64,000 nt of DNA from Onthophagus taurus (taxonomy: Eukaryota > Arthropoda > Insecta > Coleoptera > Scarabaeidae): contig NC_091976.1 in assembly GCF_036711975.1 (NCBI RefSeq), forward strand, positions 18,538,001-18,602,000, in the 5' to 3' direction. Positions 1-11,522 of the stretch are shown one piece after another. The notes beneath the pieces were generated by a model. That model was not told the origin of the DNA and searched no databases. It saw nothing but the letters and a program-made list of their open reading frames with translations. The position numbers and the translations under genes are program-made. Numbering within the stretch: the stretch's first letter is position 1; each line of letters opens with the position of its first letter.

Positions 1-7
1 GTTTTAC

Positions 8-71
8 CCGAAAAAGCTTCGCAAGTAACTGCTAAAAAAATAGCGAAAACAACAGCTACAACAAAATTCAT
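8..71 (-). CDS. G1: first exon of a cluster-family secreted protein (cut by window edge)
   Basis: The exon reads from ATG at 71 to base 8 and is followed by a GT donor at 7-6. It encodes a signal peptide of 21 residues (MNFVVAVV...TCEAFS) with a hydrophobic core, ending in the CEAFSG-type junction seen in all its neighbours. The split glycine codon makes the intron phase 1, as in the other members. The remaining exons would lie left of base 1. The upstream region has the family promoter (TTTAAATA at 155-162, TGAGTCATGGTCGC motif at 231-248). The function is unknown; secretion is inferred from the signal peptide. Confidence 0.75.
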
Positions 72-154
72 TTTTATTTAAACAAAGTAGTTTTGTTATA
101 TAAAAACAATTTCTTTAATCGACTCGAAATGCTTTCAAAAGATAAAAGAAAGCC

Positions 155-248
155 TTTAAATACATACCACAAAAATGCGTAGCCTTAAGTTTTTCAATTT
201 TTCAAATATCTTTAAGATTCTTTAACAATCTGAGTCATGGTCGCTTTT
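155..248 (-). promoter_or_regulatory. G1 promoter: TATA box and ATGACTCA module
   Basis: On the minus strand a TATTTAAA box (162-155) lies about 90 bases upstream of the G1 ATG. AAAAGCGACCATGACTCA (248-231) lies about 160 bases upstream. The same pair is found upstream of G2 and G3 at similar distances. ATGACTCA resembles an AP-1/bZIP site; binding is inferred. Confidence 0.6.
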
Positions 249-435
249 ATTGTTGATTGCAGGAATGTTGCGAATGCAACATAATAAAGTTATAATAACT
301 TAAAGCTAGTTTTTAAAAATCATTGTCGAGAAAAAAATAAACAAATTCATAGAAAAAGTTTTATTAACATTATTTAATTTTACAAATGTAAAATTAATAA
401 TAATCAAATTTATTTATATATTTATCATCGAAATA

Positions 436-1025
436 TTATTGATGGCTTTTCTTAAAAACTTGATGTTTAACGTCATGTTTTCTATGATGTTTTTTGGTAT
501 CTTGATTATTAACTTCTTGCGGATTTTGTGTTATTTCTGGAGCAACAGTTGTGGTACTTGTAGAATTAGAGTTACAAGCGCATGTACAACCCAAAAATTG
601 GGTAAGATCATTCGATGAGCTTGAATCTACAAAACAAATCATTATTAAATCAAAACTACTTAAATCATACTACTTATACCTTCACCATCCTGAAGAGGTT
701 TTCTAACAAAATGTTTTTTATTATTAACATTGTGACTGTTCTTATGATGTGTTATACGTTTCGCATCAACAGGTTGTGCACAAAGTATTAAACAAGCTAA
801 TTCACATGCGCATTCTGGTACATTAGCTTGAGAAGATGAATCTTGAGGGGTTTCACTCGATGTGATTTCAGTTTCATCAGCTCTAACTTGACGGCGATGT
901 TTCTTGGGATGATGAACTTAAAATTTATTAAATTATTAAATTGAATCCTTAATGAGTTTATATTTACCATAAAATCCTTCGCAAACCACGATTAAATAAA
1001 CGACGAAAACAACGCAAAATTTCAT
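436..1025 (-). CDS. G2: secreted His- and Cys-rich protein, 161 aa, 3 exons
   Basis: Exons 1025-968, 916-680 and 626-436 join in phase 1 with GT-AG introns and give 161 residues. Order of parts: signal peptide (about residues 1-19, ending CEGFYG), a basic HHPKKHRRQ stretch, an acidic Ser/Thr segment, a Cys cluster ECACELACLILC, a His/Lys segment, an LGCTCACN Cys cluster, then a Thr-rich linker and a KKHHRKHD tail. It lacks the separate fourth exon of most neighbours; the tail is fused to exon 3. The start is the first ATG after the TATA box and begins the signal peptide. No known family is recognised. A secreted metal-binding or structural role is inference from the His and Cys content. Confidence 0.82.
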
Positions 1026-1120
1026 CTTGAATTGATTTATTATTGTTATTATTATTACGGTTATGTTGTTTATTATTAGTACGTTCAAATTAAACTAAAC
1101 TCATTAAACAAACCAAAGCC

Positions 1121-1201
1121 TTTAAATATGCCATAAATTGGAGCAGACAAGTTTTTAACATATTTTTATGATTCTTAAAGATTTGAGTCATGGTCGCTTT
1201 T
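1121..1201 (-). promoter_or_regulatory. G2 promoter: TATA box and ATGACTCA module
   Basis: TATTTAAA at 1128-1121 and AAAGCGACCATGACTCA at 1201-1184 on the coding strand, about 95 and 160 bases upstream of the ATG. The AAGAATC and AAAATAT words between them recur in other members. Confidence 0.62.
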
Positions 1202-1203
1202 GT

Positions 1204-4200
1204 TGTCATGTTATACAACTTTATGAAAGTAATTACTTTAACGGTGAGTCACTGCAGATTATTGAAATACTTGTGTTTTTATCATGTTTTAGTCATATTA
1301 GAAAAATTATGGATCAATCATCATTTTAATTCTATTTTATAACTTAGAAACAAGTATTTTCTACTTGTTTTGAAGAATTCTTCAAGTTCTAATTGTTTAT
1401 TGATTAGACATCGGATTTTATTAATAAGAAGTATGTGATGTTGAGATAGCGCCTCGGCCGCAAGACACCTCATTTCTTCAACTCTTGACAATAATACATC
1501 ATGGCCTTAGTAATACTTATACAAGTAAGTATTATTAGGTAGCGAAGATAAATTTGTACTGTTTGTGATAAACTGAAACCCACGTCATACAATCGATAAA
1601 TTAAATGATAAAACGTGATCGAGCTACTGCCTCGGCCGCAAGCGACCTTGACTTCACTCCATTCATGATTAAAGATAATACAAAGCGATCTTGTCACGGA
1701 AGTAACTATTATAGTATATCAAGATAGCGTGTATATGTTTGTATGACTACTCTTACTACTCTCTTTTCATTTTAGGACACATCCTAGCTATATGACAGCA
1801 ATGGATTGACATGAAATATATCACACTCTAGATATCTCATTAAATTCTTTCTTTGACAAGCACTTACGCTTTCTTTAATGATGATAAATACCGATTTTTA
1901 TGATATCTGAAACCCAAGCTATTGAAATAAGTCATAATATGGACTACATTGAAATGGAAAGATAATTGGCACAACATGATTTGAACGTAATTGAAAAAAA
2001 AGTTGTGTTCCAAACGTATGAAAAAATATCCTGAACTACTCTTTGAACTACTGAGAAGTAATGGATTAGCTGATAGTTTAAGTAGTCTGATCTATTACCA
2101 AAACAAGATTTGACTTGTTTCAATGCACGAGAAAGATGTCAAACCAAATATATGGCGAATTAATACACTAAAAAGGTCAATAAAAACCGAGCTCAACAAT
2201 TGAATAAAATAGTACCCATCAGTCGGTGCAACAACGAGGCACCAACCTGGTAGGGTAATGTTAAACGGAGCTGACTTCACCTTCAAATTATAGCAACAAC
2301 AGAGCAGCCTCGGAGCTACCTCGTTGTTGACCCAAACCTTTTATGGATGTGTTCAGAACATTTCGACCTCCTTCTAAAAGAGAAAATGTTTAAATAAAGA
2401 AAAATGGGAACGTAATTCAAGAAAATCTAAAAGAGTAAGAGGAGAAGAGTACATAAGTGTAAGAGGAAAAGTAGTCAAAGCTCGCGTAACTGAAAAAACC
2501 TACCAATGTAAACCACAACATTTTGACAAAGTTAACCCAGAAATTCGGGATGTTATCCTTACAAACTTTAATAGCAACGGCAATAAAAAAAGAACAGGAT
2601 AAGTATCTGTGTGGAATGGTAACATGTAACGAGATAAAACGTAAACGGAGTAAGACAAGTACTGGAAAACGTCGCAGTATATCTAACGTTTAGGTTGTAA
2701 GTACATATCTTTTTTTAAATACTCATCTTCTATTACTTATAGTAAGTGTTCTAAAATTTTAAATATTTTTCATTTCTTTATAAATACGAATCAGAACAAC
2801 AAAACTTAAAGTATGCAACAACACATTTTGTGAATTTCATGGAATATCCAGAAAGAGAGTACAAATTCTAGCTTCTCATATTGGATAACTAAGTTACTAC
2901 CTGCACCAATATTCATTGATCATTGTATACAATATGTCAAAAAAAGACGTCTAATAAGGTAAAGGAGAAATTTACTATGTCAAAACTCAAGTAAAAGGAT
3001 CCATCAATATGGTTCAATATCTGCTAGTTTGCTGATTCTTAAGGATTTCCCAATAGCCAGAATTAATGGACACATCCTTTTAGAACCTTCAGCAGCAGCA
3101 TATTCTACACCAGTGCCATTAAAATTTCAAAAATGAAACAAAATTTTTGATGCCTCCTGAACAATTTGTTAAAATGGAACTGACTCGTCGCTGCTGTAAG
3201 GTCTTCAATTTGGGTTTCTTCTGATTAAGCTGGTATATCAAACAGAGTACCGATGATTCGCGGGAAATAAATAAATTAATAAGTTGACACAGATGCACAG
3301 GTCCACTTCTAAGAATAGATGACACCAACTATTTTTCAAAGAGAACTGTCGTTGTGGGATGAGAAGCTGTGAAGAAAACGTAGAAAATTCTCACTTTTAG
3401 TGAACAATTGTGCTGCTCACCAAAATGTGTTACATTTGAAAAATATAAATGTTACAACCTATAAAAGGGAAGAGTAATTCGAAGTATCAAAGCACATTGC
3501 CCCGTCTATCTGAAAGCGTCGGATGCAGCGTTGCCAAAGTATTGTCTTTGATGGCTTCCATTCGATTGGTGGCACAAGCTTGGAATACAGAATACACGAA
3601 TTTATTGACTTAATTAACCATACCTATTTAAAAATTATATTTTATTATAACGTACACACATCCTGATCCCGTGATGATACGTTATACCCGGAGTCTACTG
3701 TATATCGTTTGGCAAATGTCGCTTTTTGAATTGGGACTGAATTTTCTTACCTATAGAGTGTGCAAACTTTAACACTTTATTATTACTAGTATGGCAAATG
3801 TTAACCGCTGTAGTTCTTCTTCAGTATTCTAAGACTGCGACTATTATTAGGATTATTCCTACTTTATCCATTATTCTGCTCTCTACTAGTGTTAACCCAC
3901 ATCTTATTATACATCCCTTATCAAATTTCTGTAATATCATTCCAGTTTTCTTTTGGTTTCTGATATTCCCATTACTTCTAATTTGTATTTGCTATAATAT
4001 CACCACTTCTTTCCCTATTAAAGTAGCAAAATAGTAAACAACACTTTATTTTTCGACTCTTATCAGGGAGTAGCAGGTTCAGGTAGGATTGCTATTTGGG
4101 TGACTCTAACATAAGTTAGGAATACCTCTTACTCTACTTCTTCATGAATCATGTTTCTTAGTATGAATGCCGCATCGCTATTTGGCAATGACAGAAATTG

Positions 4201-4674
4201 TTTCTTTTAAAATGAAACATTTCCACCAGATATTTCTAGTGTGATTTCAATCCAGGATCAAATTAAATACTTTTCGTTCCCATTATCTCCATTTTGGTTC
4301 ATCTTGAACGTTTAGTATTTACTTCTAGTGTTCCATGATCAACTCCTTCTATTTTTTTATAGAATTCTTGCATCAAGCATTGATTGATTAACTTTTGTAA
4401 TCGAATACATTCCATATATAGCTGATATCAGTATCACCCGTTCTTATGACTTGATGGATGTCGTTGTTTAAAACAATTTCTTGTTTTACTTTGCTCGAGT
4501 TAGCAAGGTTTTTCGTATATTAAAATAATCGTTAATAAGAAACAAGCAAGAAATGAACTAAGGGAAATAGTCATGTTTCAATGCATTTATTTATTTTTGG
4601 AAATTTTGTGTCAATAGTAAATAATAATATTTTCATTGAAGATTCAAAATTGTAAAGAACCTGTTAATTATAAC
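1204..4674. other. Intergenic stretch with two CTCGGCCGCAAG repeats, no gene seen
   Basis: No coding exon is recognised here. Two copies of a CCTCGGCCGCAAG core lie at about 1448 and 1632, the same core found in the tandem repeats at 36205-36520 and 47130-47310. The rest is AT-rich. The longest open frames have no protein-like composition. Confidence 0.5.
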
Positions 4675-4978
4675 AAACAATTATTTTAATTTTTCTTTCA
4701 ATGAACACCTTAACGATGTTACATTGTTTGAATTTTTAAAATTCTTTAGGATTATGGTGCATATGCCAAAAAATGGTCAAGGTTAATTTGTTGATATATA
4801 ATTTGTGTATTCATCTCTATTTATTGTTGATTGAGTAAGTTTAAATAAAGGAAAAGAAATGCAGTGATTGTGGCTAAGAAAATCTTTAATCTTTATTTTG
4901 AAGATTTAATACAATAAATCAATAACATTTCAATGATGTTTGATGTTTTTTTATCACGTAGATTCATTTAATAAATAA

Positions 4979-5613
4979 TTAAATAAAATAACTTGGTCCA
5001 GGATTTACCACTGTTGGTTCTTGTGAAATTGTTGATACATCTGGTTGTTTTGTTGTAGTTGATTTAGGACAGCGACGGCAAAAACAATAATGTCGAACAT
5101 ATCTTTTCTTTATATCTATAAAAAAATCATTTAAACAACTAGTTTATCACAAATTATTATTCAAAATTATTTATACATTTACCATTTCTAACAGCATGAT
5201 GATGTTTTTTATTAGCAGCATTGAAAATCTTCTTATTATGAAACATATGTCGTTTTCTCTGAGAAGTTTCTGTTGGAGCTGTGTAAATTGTTTCAGTCGT
5301 TTCAGTTATTTCAATTGGAACAGGTTCAATTCTACAAATAACTCCACAATGGCATAAAAGAACGGGTCCTGGTCCTAATATAGGTGGATAAATTTGTGAA
5401 GTTGTAGTTTCAGTGGGAGAATCAGAAGAAATTTCAGTCGATGTGGGGTCACCGTCACGAAGTTGATGGTGATGTTTCTTAATATGATGACGATGGGAGG
5501 CTTAAGTTTAAAAAATATGTTAGCTTGAAGTAAATATACAAACATTTTTGTATGTTACCTGATAAAGCTTCGCAGGCAACGCCTATAGAAATAATGAGGA
5601 AAACAAATTTCAT
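4979..5613 (-). CDS. G3: secreted His/Thr-rich protein, 169 aa, 3 exons
   Basis: Exons 5613-5559, 5500-5183 and 5115-4979 (all phase 1) give 169 residues. The signal peptide MKFVFLIISIGVACEALS (1-18) is followed by SHRHHIKKHHHQ, an acidic Ser/Thr stretch, a Pro-rich segment with a CHCGVIC Cys cluster, a Thr/Glu linker, a KKHHHAV His segment, then YCFCRRC and a Thr/Gln tail. In its duplicate G5 a fourth exon encoding a short His tail follows a normal GTAAGT donor. Here that donor reads GTTATT and the acceptor is lost, so translation runs on for a few codons to a TAA. G3 has therefore probably lost its last exon. No known family; secreted by inference. Confidence 0.78.
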
Positions 5614-5667
5614 TTTTATTTCTATAATAAATGCGAATACACTAGTTTCGCAAAATAAAACAACACC

Positions 5668-5752
5668 TTTAAATACATACTTCAACAATGATGGCTATGT
5701 GTTTTTTAAATATTTTCTAAATTCATAAATAAACCGAGTCATGGTCGCTTTT
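5668..5752 (-). promoter_or_regulatory. G3 promoter: TATA box and ATGACTC module
   Basis: TATTTAAA at 5675-5668 and AAAAGCGACCATGACTCG at 5752-5735 on the coding strand, about 60 and 130 bases upstream of the ATG. Confidence 0.6.
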
Positions 5753-6012
5753 GCTATGGAGTTATACAATGTTGTCATTTCCTAGAAAAACTTTCGTTAA
5801 TATGATATTAATGTTACATATATAAAACAATAAAGCTTTAATAATAATAAAGCTCAGCTTTTTTTAAAGTAATTAACAGAAAACTAATATTTATGCACAT
5901 TTTATTTATTCAACACTTTTCAATCAACTACAAATCATATAACAAATTTTAGAATTTCAAAAATTAATGATTTATTTAAGCTGAAACAATCGTGTTGTAA
6001 AGATGATTACAA

Positions 6013-6728
6013 TTAGTGATGATTTTTCTTCATATCATGATGTTTAACATGATGTGCTTTTACGTTATGGTGTTTTTTACCATCTGCATGTATAAAAAGA
6101 ATATTAAAAAATAAAATAGGAAAATATGTTAAAGTTACTTACGTCGGTTTTGAGGTGCTTCCGTGGTTACTGAACTTCCTTCACTTACAGTAGTTTCAGT
6201 GCTTTCAGTAGTTTCAGTGCTTTCAGTAGTTTCAGTGCTTTCAGTAGTTTCAGTACTTTCAGTAGTTACAGTACTTTCAGTAGTGTCCGGATTTTGTGTT
6301 GTAGTACTTGTAGTACCACTATTACATCGGCAAACATTACATAGATTTAAAAATGTACGAGTATCTTCCAATGAATTTAAATCTGCCAAGAAAAACTCGT
6401 TAAATACAATAATATTTATTAAAAAACAATAATTGTTTTTCATCATTTTCTTCCTCACCTTTTCTGACTGCATGATGGCGTTGACCACCAGAAATTGAAC
6501 ACACTGAGCACACAAAAACTCGACATAGAAATCCGCCAGGAATAACTCGTTTTGTATGTGAAACATCAAAAGATTCACTATGTTTTACTTGATGATGTTT
6601 CTTAGCATGATCATTTGAAGCTTAAATTAAGAGAAAAATTAAATACTTTTTAAAACATTGCTTTTTTATTTACCTGAAAATCCATCGCAAGCGATAATTA
6701 AAGTAATAGCGAACACCACCAGTTTCAT
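6013..6728 (-). CDS. G4: secreted His/Cys protein with Thr-Glu-Ser repeats, 175 aa, 4 exons
   Basis: Exons 6728-6674, 6620-6459, 6382-6143 and 6083-6013, all phase 1, give 175 residues. Parts in order: signal peptide MKLVVFAITLIIACDGFS; SNDHAKKHHQVKH; a Cys cluster LCRVFVCSVC; a basic RHHAVRK end; LCNVCRCN (CxxCxC); a mucin-like run of TTESTE repeats; and the tail HGKKHHNVKAHHVKHHD ending in NHH. The Thr/Ser repeats are likely O-glycosylated, and the His tail could bind Zn or Cu; both are inference. The gene is the duplicate partner of G6, which has one six-residue repeat fewer. Confidence 0.86.
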
Positions 6729-6805
6729 CTTATTTGGTTGAATTGGTTTTGTTACAGTTTTTTAAAAGAGTCGAACTGAATTGCTTTCATGAAAAAAACC
6801 AACGG

Positions 6806-6922
6806 CTTATATACCCAAGGAAATTTGAATAATATTTTTGAGGATTCTGGAATATTCAACAAGTTGATAACAATATACTAAAATTTATGTTGTTAGAAAG
6901 ATAAAGTCATGCTAAAAAAATG
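6806..6922 (-). promoter_or_regulatory. G4 promoter: TATATAAG box and distal AGCATGACT block
   Basis: TATATAAG at 6813-6806, about 80 bases upstream of the ATG. The block CATTTTTTTAGCATGACT at 6922-6905 is shared with G6 and, in altered form, with G7 (14915-14935) and G8 (19621-19640). Confidence 0.55.
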
Positions 6923-7620
6923 TGTATTAATTGCTTTTTCGAATGTTTTAAAAAGTAGTTCACTGAAAAAATCGTTAACCTTGAAGGAAAACTGTCATTA
7001 GAAATTTTCCTACGGTAAGAGTTGCAAATTGTCTTATTTGCTATCAGATCTACCAGAAAATAGTAGCTAGAGAAAAGTTTTGAAAACTGAAGACTAAATT
7101 TCAACAACAAATCTAGCTATCATTATACATACAACAGTACAGCCAATGATTAAAAAAAGAAAAAATTGACTACTGTATGACCTAAACATATTGAGCCAAT
7201 TTTAATGAATGTATGGAAAGAGTCGGCTTATTCGAAGAAATGATGGTTAAACTCAACCAACATTTAAAAGCTTTTCCGCTAATTAACTCGTAGGAGATTA
7301 TTCTTCTAGAAAGTTATAAATTATTTTGTCGGTAAAAACAAACTGAAAGAGATAAATGTAAAATTTCAATCGGAAATATACTTCTTATTCTTTCAGTTGC
7401 GTTACAGCACAGAACGAGCTTCAATTTCTACAACTCCTCGCACCCGCTCGCCAATTTCTTGCTCCAAGCAATTCCAAAATTATCTAAGCATCGCGTTCAT
7501 TACTTTTTTAGGAACCCTTCTTTCATCCACTCGTTATGTCCAGTCTACTGAAATCTTCGTATCTTAACAAATCTTACAATATCCAGGTCCTTGTATATCT
7601 CTCCCACTTCGTAGTTATAT
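6923..7620. other. Conserved upstream flank of G4, no gene seen
   Basis: Non-coding sequence that is closely repeated upstream of G6 (about 11523-11990). It contains no recognisable exon. Confidence 0.45.
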
Positions 7621-8935
7621 AATAATAAATAAATAAATAATAATTTATTGAGCCAAATTAGAAAAAACAAAATACAATAATAAGGAAAAGTACAATAATA
7701 TTAAACTTAAATTATAGCTCAAAGGGTGCAAGGGCAGAAAAGGCAAAACAATGCCACTGATTTTACTTGCCCTAATGAGAACAGCAGCAGAAAATAAAAT
7801 AAAAGTTAAACCAAATCAAAACTGAGCAGTATCAATGCTCCAATCGTCGCCTTTGGTTATTGCGCTAAAGATTTTCCTTAATACCCTCCATTCAAATACT
7901 GCTAACATTTAACTGCATTAAGTGCATATAGTGTTTTAGTTCACTTCATGCTCCTTTATCGTATTTTCTGTACGGTGTTATTGGTCTCATTTACTATGCT
8001 TCCCAGATAGGTAAAATATGGCACTATGTCAAAAATGTTATCGTTTCAAATCGTCCAGTTTTGTCCTAGCCTGTATGCCTTTATATGTAACGTTACACTG
8101 TGTGCATCCTCCTTAATCTCTTCATAGCACTTCTTCATTCCTTGTTTGGATCCATGGATATCATCTGCGTGCTGTTAATTGTATATCTTTGTACATATTG
8201 GTGCTATTCTGGTTTATTTGTAATTGCTTAGAGACCTTCTGTAGCACTACATTAAACAATATGGGAGCAAGTCCCATCACCTGGTCACTGCATCTGCCCT
8301 CCACTTTGACTATACCCTTCGAGTTGATCATCACCGTACGAGTCAGATTTACCAATTTAAAAGGAATTCCCATTTTCTGCATGGCTCTATATAGTGCTTC
8401 TCGATCCAAAGTGTTAGGCACTATTAAAATCTGATCTGAGGTGGATCTGCCACCTGTAAACCCATTCGAGTAAGTTCTCCTCGGCGTACGGGGTGATTTT
8501 GTACCGTAATGTATCTGTTATAATTTTATATGTGGTATCCTCTCTTAAATTATTTTTTATATATTGAACATATGAGGACAGTCCCTCAATCTGTAGGCAT
8601 CTTCTCAGTCTCCCACATTTTCACTAAAAGCGGATATATTAGCTCGTCACCTCCATGCTTCAGTAGCTCTGTTGGGATATATCTACCCCTGGTACCTAAT
8701 TACATTTTAGCCTCTTTATGCACTTATTTGGGGTTGTCTTTAAGGAGTCCCTCGAAATACTGCTTCGATTTATTCAGCACCTGATCCCTATTTACCAATA
8801 TCTCACCTTCCATGCTCCTACATATTGCATGCCTAGGCCTAGGTATGTGTTCCCAGTTTTCTTTATACATTTCTGGTTTCTTGTAGTAAACTTCTAGTAC
8901 TGTGCTTAGTTGGGTATGTATAATATAATATACTT
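7621..8935 (-). mobile_element. LINE (non-LTR retrotransposon) fossil, RT part, minus strand
   Basis: Frames read on the minus strand give reverse-transcriptase-like text. 8421-8161 has DREALYRAMQKMGIP, KLVNLTRTVM and a PILFNVVLQKVSKQL segment, typical of the thumb/palm region. About 8020-7960 reads FTYLGSIVNETNN, typical just after the RT domain. The element is in several frames and has no catalytic YADD block that I can see. A run of ATTT-like units at 7621-7650 could be its 3' tail. The clade is uncertain. A shorter copy of the same element lies in unit B. Confidence 0.7.
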
Positions 8936-9383
8936 ACCCTTGCAAAAATAAGTCTACATTATGTAGATGTGCAGATTGTATCACAGATATCAAGCCTAAA
9001 CGTTCCAGTAAATAGAAGGAATATAATTCCAGGTTTAATTTTCTGAGAGTGTGTATTTGCCTAATTTGTGCGTTCCTAATTTCGATCACATAACCTGCAT
9101 TTTGATATGAATTAAAATCATAATTCCTTTCTTCGTTATTAAACAATTATTTTAATTTTTCTTTCAATGAACACCTTAACGATGTTTCATTGTTAAAGTT
9201 TTTAAAATTCTTTAGAATTATGTGGCATACGCTAAAATGGTGAAGGTTCTTTTGATGATATATAATATGTGTACAGTGGTGTCATCTCTATTGTTGATTG
9301 AGTAAGCTTAAATGAAGGAAAAGAAAAACAATGATTGCGGCTGAGAAAAACTTTAATCTTTAACACAATAAATCAATAATAAT

Positions 9384-10096
9384 TCAATGATGTTTATGAT
9401 ATTTTTTATCACCTAAATTCATAAAATAAGTAATTAAAAAAATAGAATAACAAAATTAAGTAAAATAACTTACTTGGTCCAGAAGTTATCACTGTTGGTT
9501 CTTGTGAAATTGTTGATACATCTGGTTGTTCTGTTGTAGTTGATACAAGACACCGAAGGCAAAAACAAGGATGTGGAATATCTAATTTGTTTATATATAT
9601 AAAAAAATCATTTAAACACTAGTTTACCACAAATTATCATTTAAAATTGTTTATACCTTTACTATATCTAACAGCGTGATGTTTTTTATTAGGAGCATTA
9701 AAAATCTTCTTATTATGAAATATATGTCGTTTATTCTGAGAAGTTTCTGTTGGAATCGTATCACTTGCTTCAGTTGTTGTTTCAGTCGTTTCAGTTGTTT
9801 TAATTGAAACAGGTAAAAGTGGACAAAAAAACTCCACAATGGCATATAAGAGCGGGCCCGTGCCCAAAGTTAGGTGTAGAAATTTTTGGAATTATAGTTT
9901 CAGTGGGAGAATCAGAAGAAATTTCAGTCGATGTGGGGTCACCGTCACGAAGTTGATGGTGATCTTTTTTAATATGATGACGATGGGAGGCTTAAGTTTA
10001 AAAAATATGTTAGCTTGAAGTAAACATTTTTTTTATTTTACCTGAAAAAGCTTCGCAGACAACGCCTAAAGAAATAATGAGGAAAACAAATTTCAT
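9384..10096 (-). pseudogene. G5: frameshifted duplicate of G3
   Basis: Exons 10096-10042 (signal peptide), 9990-9657, 9581-9474 and 9412-9384 are recognisable and keep GT-AG sites in phase 1. Compared with G3, exon 2 has one extra base in the T-run after the CHCGV codons (about 9825). This ends the reading frame at a TAA shortly after. The sequence downstream of the shift still resembles G3 in the shifted frame, including KRHIFHNKKIFNAPNKKHH. Unlike G3, it keeps a fourth exon that would encode SDKKYHKHH. It is either a young pseudogene or carries a sequencing error in a homopolymer. Confidence 0.7.
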
Positions 10097-10150
10097 TTTT
10101 ATTTCTATAATAAATACGAATACACTAGTTTTGCAAAATAAAACAACGCA

Positions 10151-10234
10151 TTTAAATATATACTTCAACAATGATGGCTATGTGTTTTTTAAATATTTTC
10201 TAAATTCATAAATAATTCGATTCATGGTCGCTTG
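10151..10234 (-). promoter_or_regulatory. G5 promoter: TATA box and degenerate ATGAATCG module
   Basis: TATTTAAA at 10158-10151. The upstream motif reads ATGAATCG at about 10225-10218, one base off the ATGACTC core seen in G1 to G3. The AAGCGACC half next to it is kept. Confidence 0.5.
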
Positions 10235-10603
10235 TGTTGTGGAGTTATACAATGTTGTCAGTATACAGTTGCAATAACTTTATGGGAATAAGTAGAATGG
10301 CAATCACTTTCTAGAAAAACTTTCGTTAATATGATATTAATGTTACATATTTAAAACAATAAAGCTTTAATAATAATAAAGCTGAGATATTTTTTTAAAT
10401 AATTAATAAATTACTGATGATTTACTTCAACAACTTTAAGCAAAAGGTAATGATGTGTGAGATAGAAAGAAAAACTAATATTTATTCACATTTTATTTAT
10501 TCAACACTTTTAAATCAACTACAAATCATATAACAAAATCTAGAACTTCAAAAATTAATGATTTATTTAAGCTGAAACAATCGTGTTGTAAAGATGATTA
10601 AAA

Positions 10604-11289
10604 TCAGTGATGATTTTTCTTCATATCATGATGTGCTTTTACGTTATGATGTTTTTTACCATCTGCATGCATAAAAAGAATATTAAAAAATAAAATAGGA
10701 AAATATGTTAGAGTTACTTACGTCGGTTTTGAGGGGCTTCCGTGGTCACTGAACTTCCTTCACTTACAGTAGTTTCAGTGCTTTCAGTAGTTTCAGTGCT
10801 TTCAGTAGTTTCAGTACTTTCAGTAGTTACAGTACTTTCAGTAGTGTCCGGATTTTGTGATGTAGTACTTGTAGTACCACTATTACATCGGCAAACATTA
10901 CATAGGTTTAAAAATGTACGAGTATCTTCCAATGAATTTAAATCTGCCAACAAAAACTCGTTAAATACAATGATATTTATTAAAAAACAATAATTGTTTT
11001 TCATCATTTTCACCCTCACCATTTCTAACTGAATGATGGCGTTGACCACCAGAAGTTGAACACACTGGGCACACAAAAAATCGACATAGAAATCCGCCAG
11101 GAATAACTCGTTTTGTATGTGAAACATCAGAAGATTCACTATGTTTTACTTGATGATGTTTCTTGGCATGATCGTTTGAAGCTTAAATTAAGAGAAAAAT
11201 TAAATACTTTTTAAAATATTGCTTTTTTATTTACCTGAAAATCCATCGCAAGCGATAATTAAAGTAATAGCGAACACCACCAGTTTCAT
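10604..11289 (-). CDS. G6: secreted His/Cys protein with Thr-Glu-Ser repeats, 165 aa, 4 exons
   Basis: Exons 11289-11235, 11181-11020, 10943-10722 and 10662-10604 (phase 1 throughout) give 165 residues. The design is the same as G4: signal peptide MKLVVFAITLIIACDGFS, a KKHHQVKH stretch, LCRFFVCPVC, LCNVCRCN, TTESTE repeats, and a His tail ending KNHH. It differs from G4 by one 18-base Thr-Glu-Ser repeat fewer and by a 12-base deletion in the tail. The open frame is intact, so it is likely functional. The family and role are unknown. Confidence 0.85.
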
Positions 11290-11365
11290 CTTCTTTAGTT
11301 CAATTGGTTTTGTTATAGTTGTTTAAAATGTCGACCTGAATTGCCTTCATGAAAAAAACCAACGG

Positions 11366-11522
11366 CTTATATACTCAAGGAAATTTGAATAATATTTTTG
11401 AGGATTCTGGAATATTCAACAAGTTGATAACAAGTTTCTAACAATTTAGCAAATTGCGATTAATCATAACTATGTACTGAAATGTATGTTGTTAAAAAGA
11501 TAAAGTCATGCTAAAAAAATTT
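11366..11522 (-). promoter_or_regulatory. G6 promoter: TATATAAG box and AGCATGACT block
   Basis: TATATAAG at 11373-11366, with ATTTTTTTAGCATGACT at about 11520-11504. This is nearly identical to the G4 upstream region. Confidence 0.52.

Larger units (their letters stand above)
4675..9142. repeat. Tandem segmental duplication, unit A
   Basis: The unit starts with AAACAATTATTTTAA at 4675 and the same sequence restarts at 9143. It contains G3, G4 and a LINE fossil in the same order as unit B (G5, G6, LINE remnant). Many lines match closely, for example the G4/G6 exons and the flanking CTACAACTCCTCGCACCCGC at about 7426 and 11967. Confidence 0.8.

Noticed and set aside
6163-6432. Plus-strand open frame rich in Val/Ser/Leu repeats (also 10742-10993)
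   Set aside because: It is the antisense of the TTESTE repeat exon of G4 (and G6); the sense strand has a signal peptide exon and matching splice sites.
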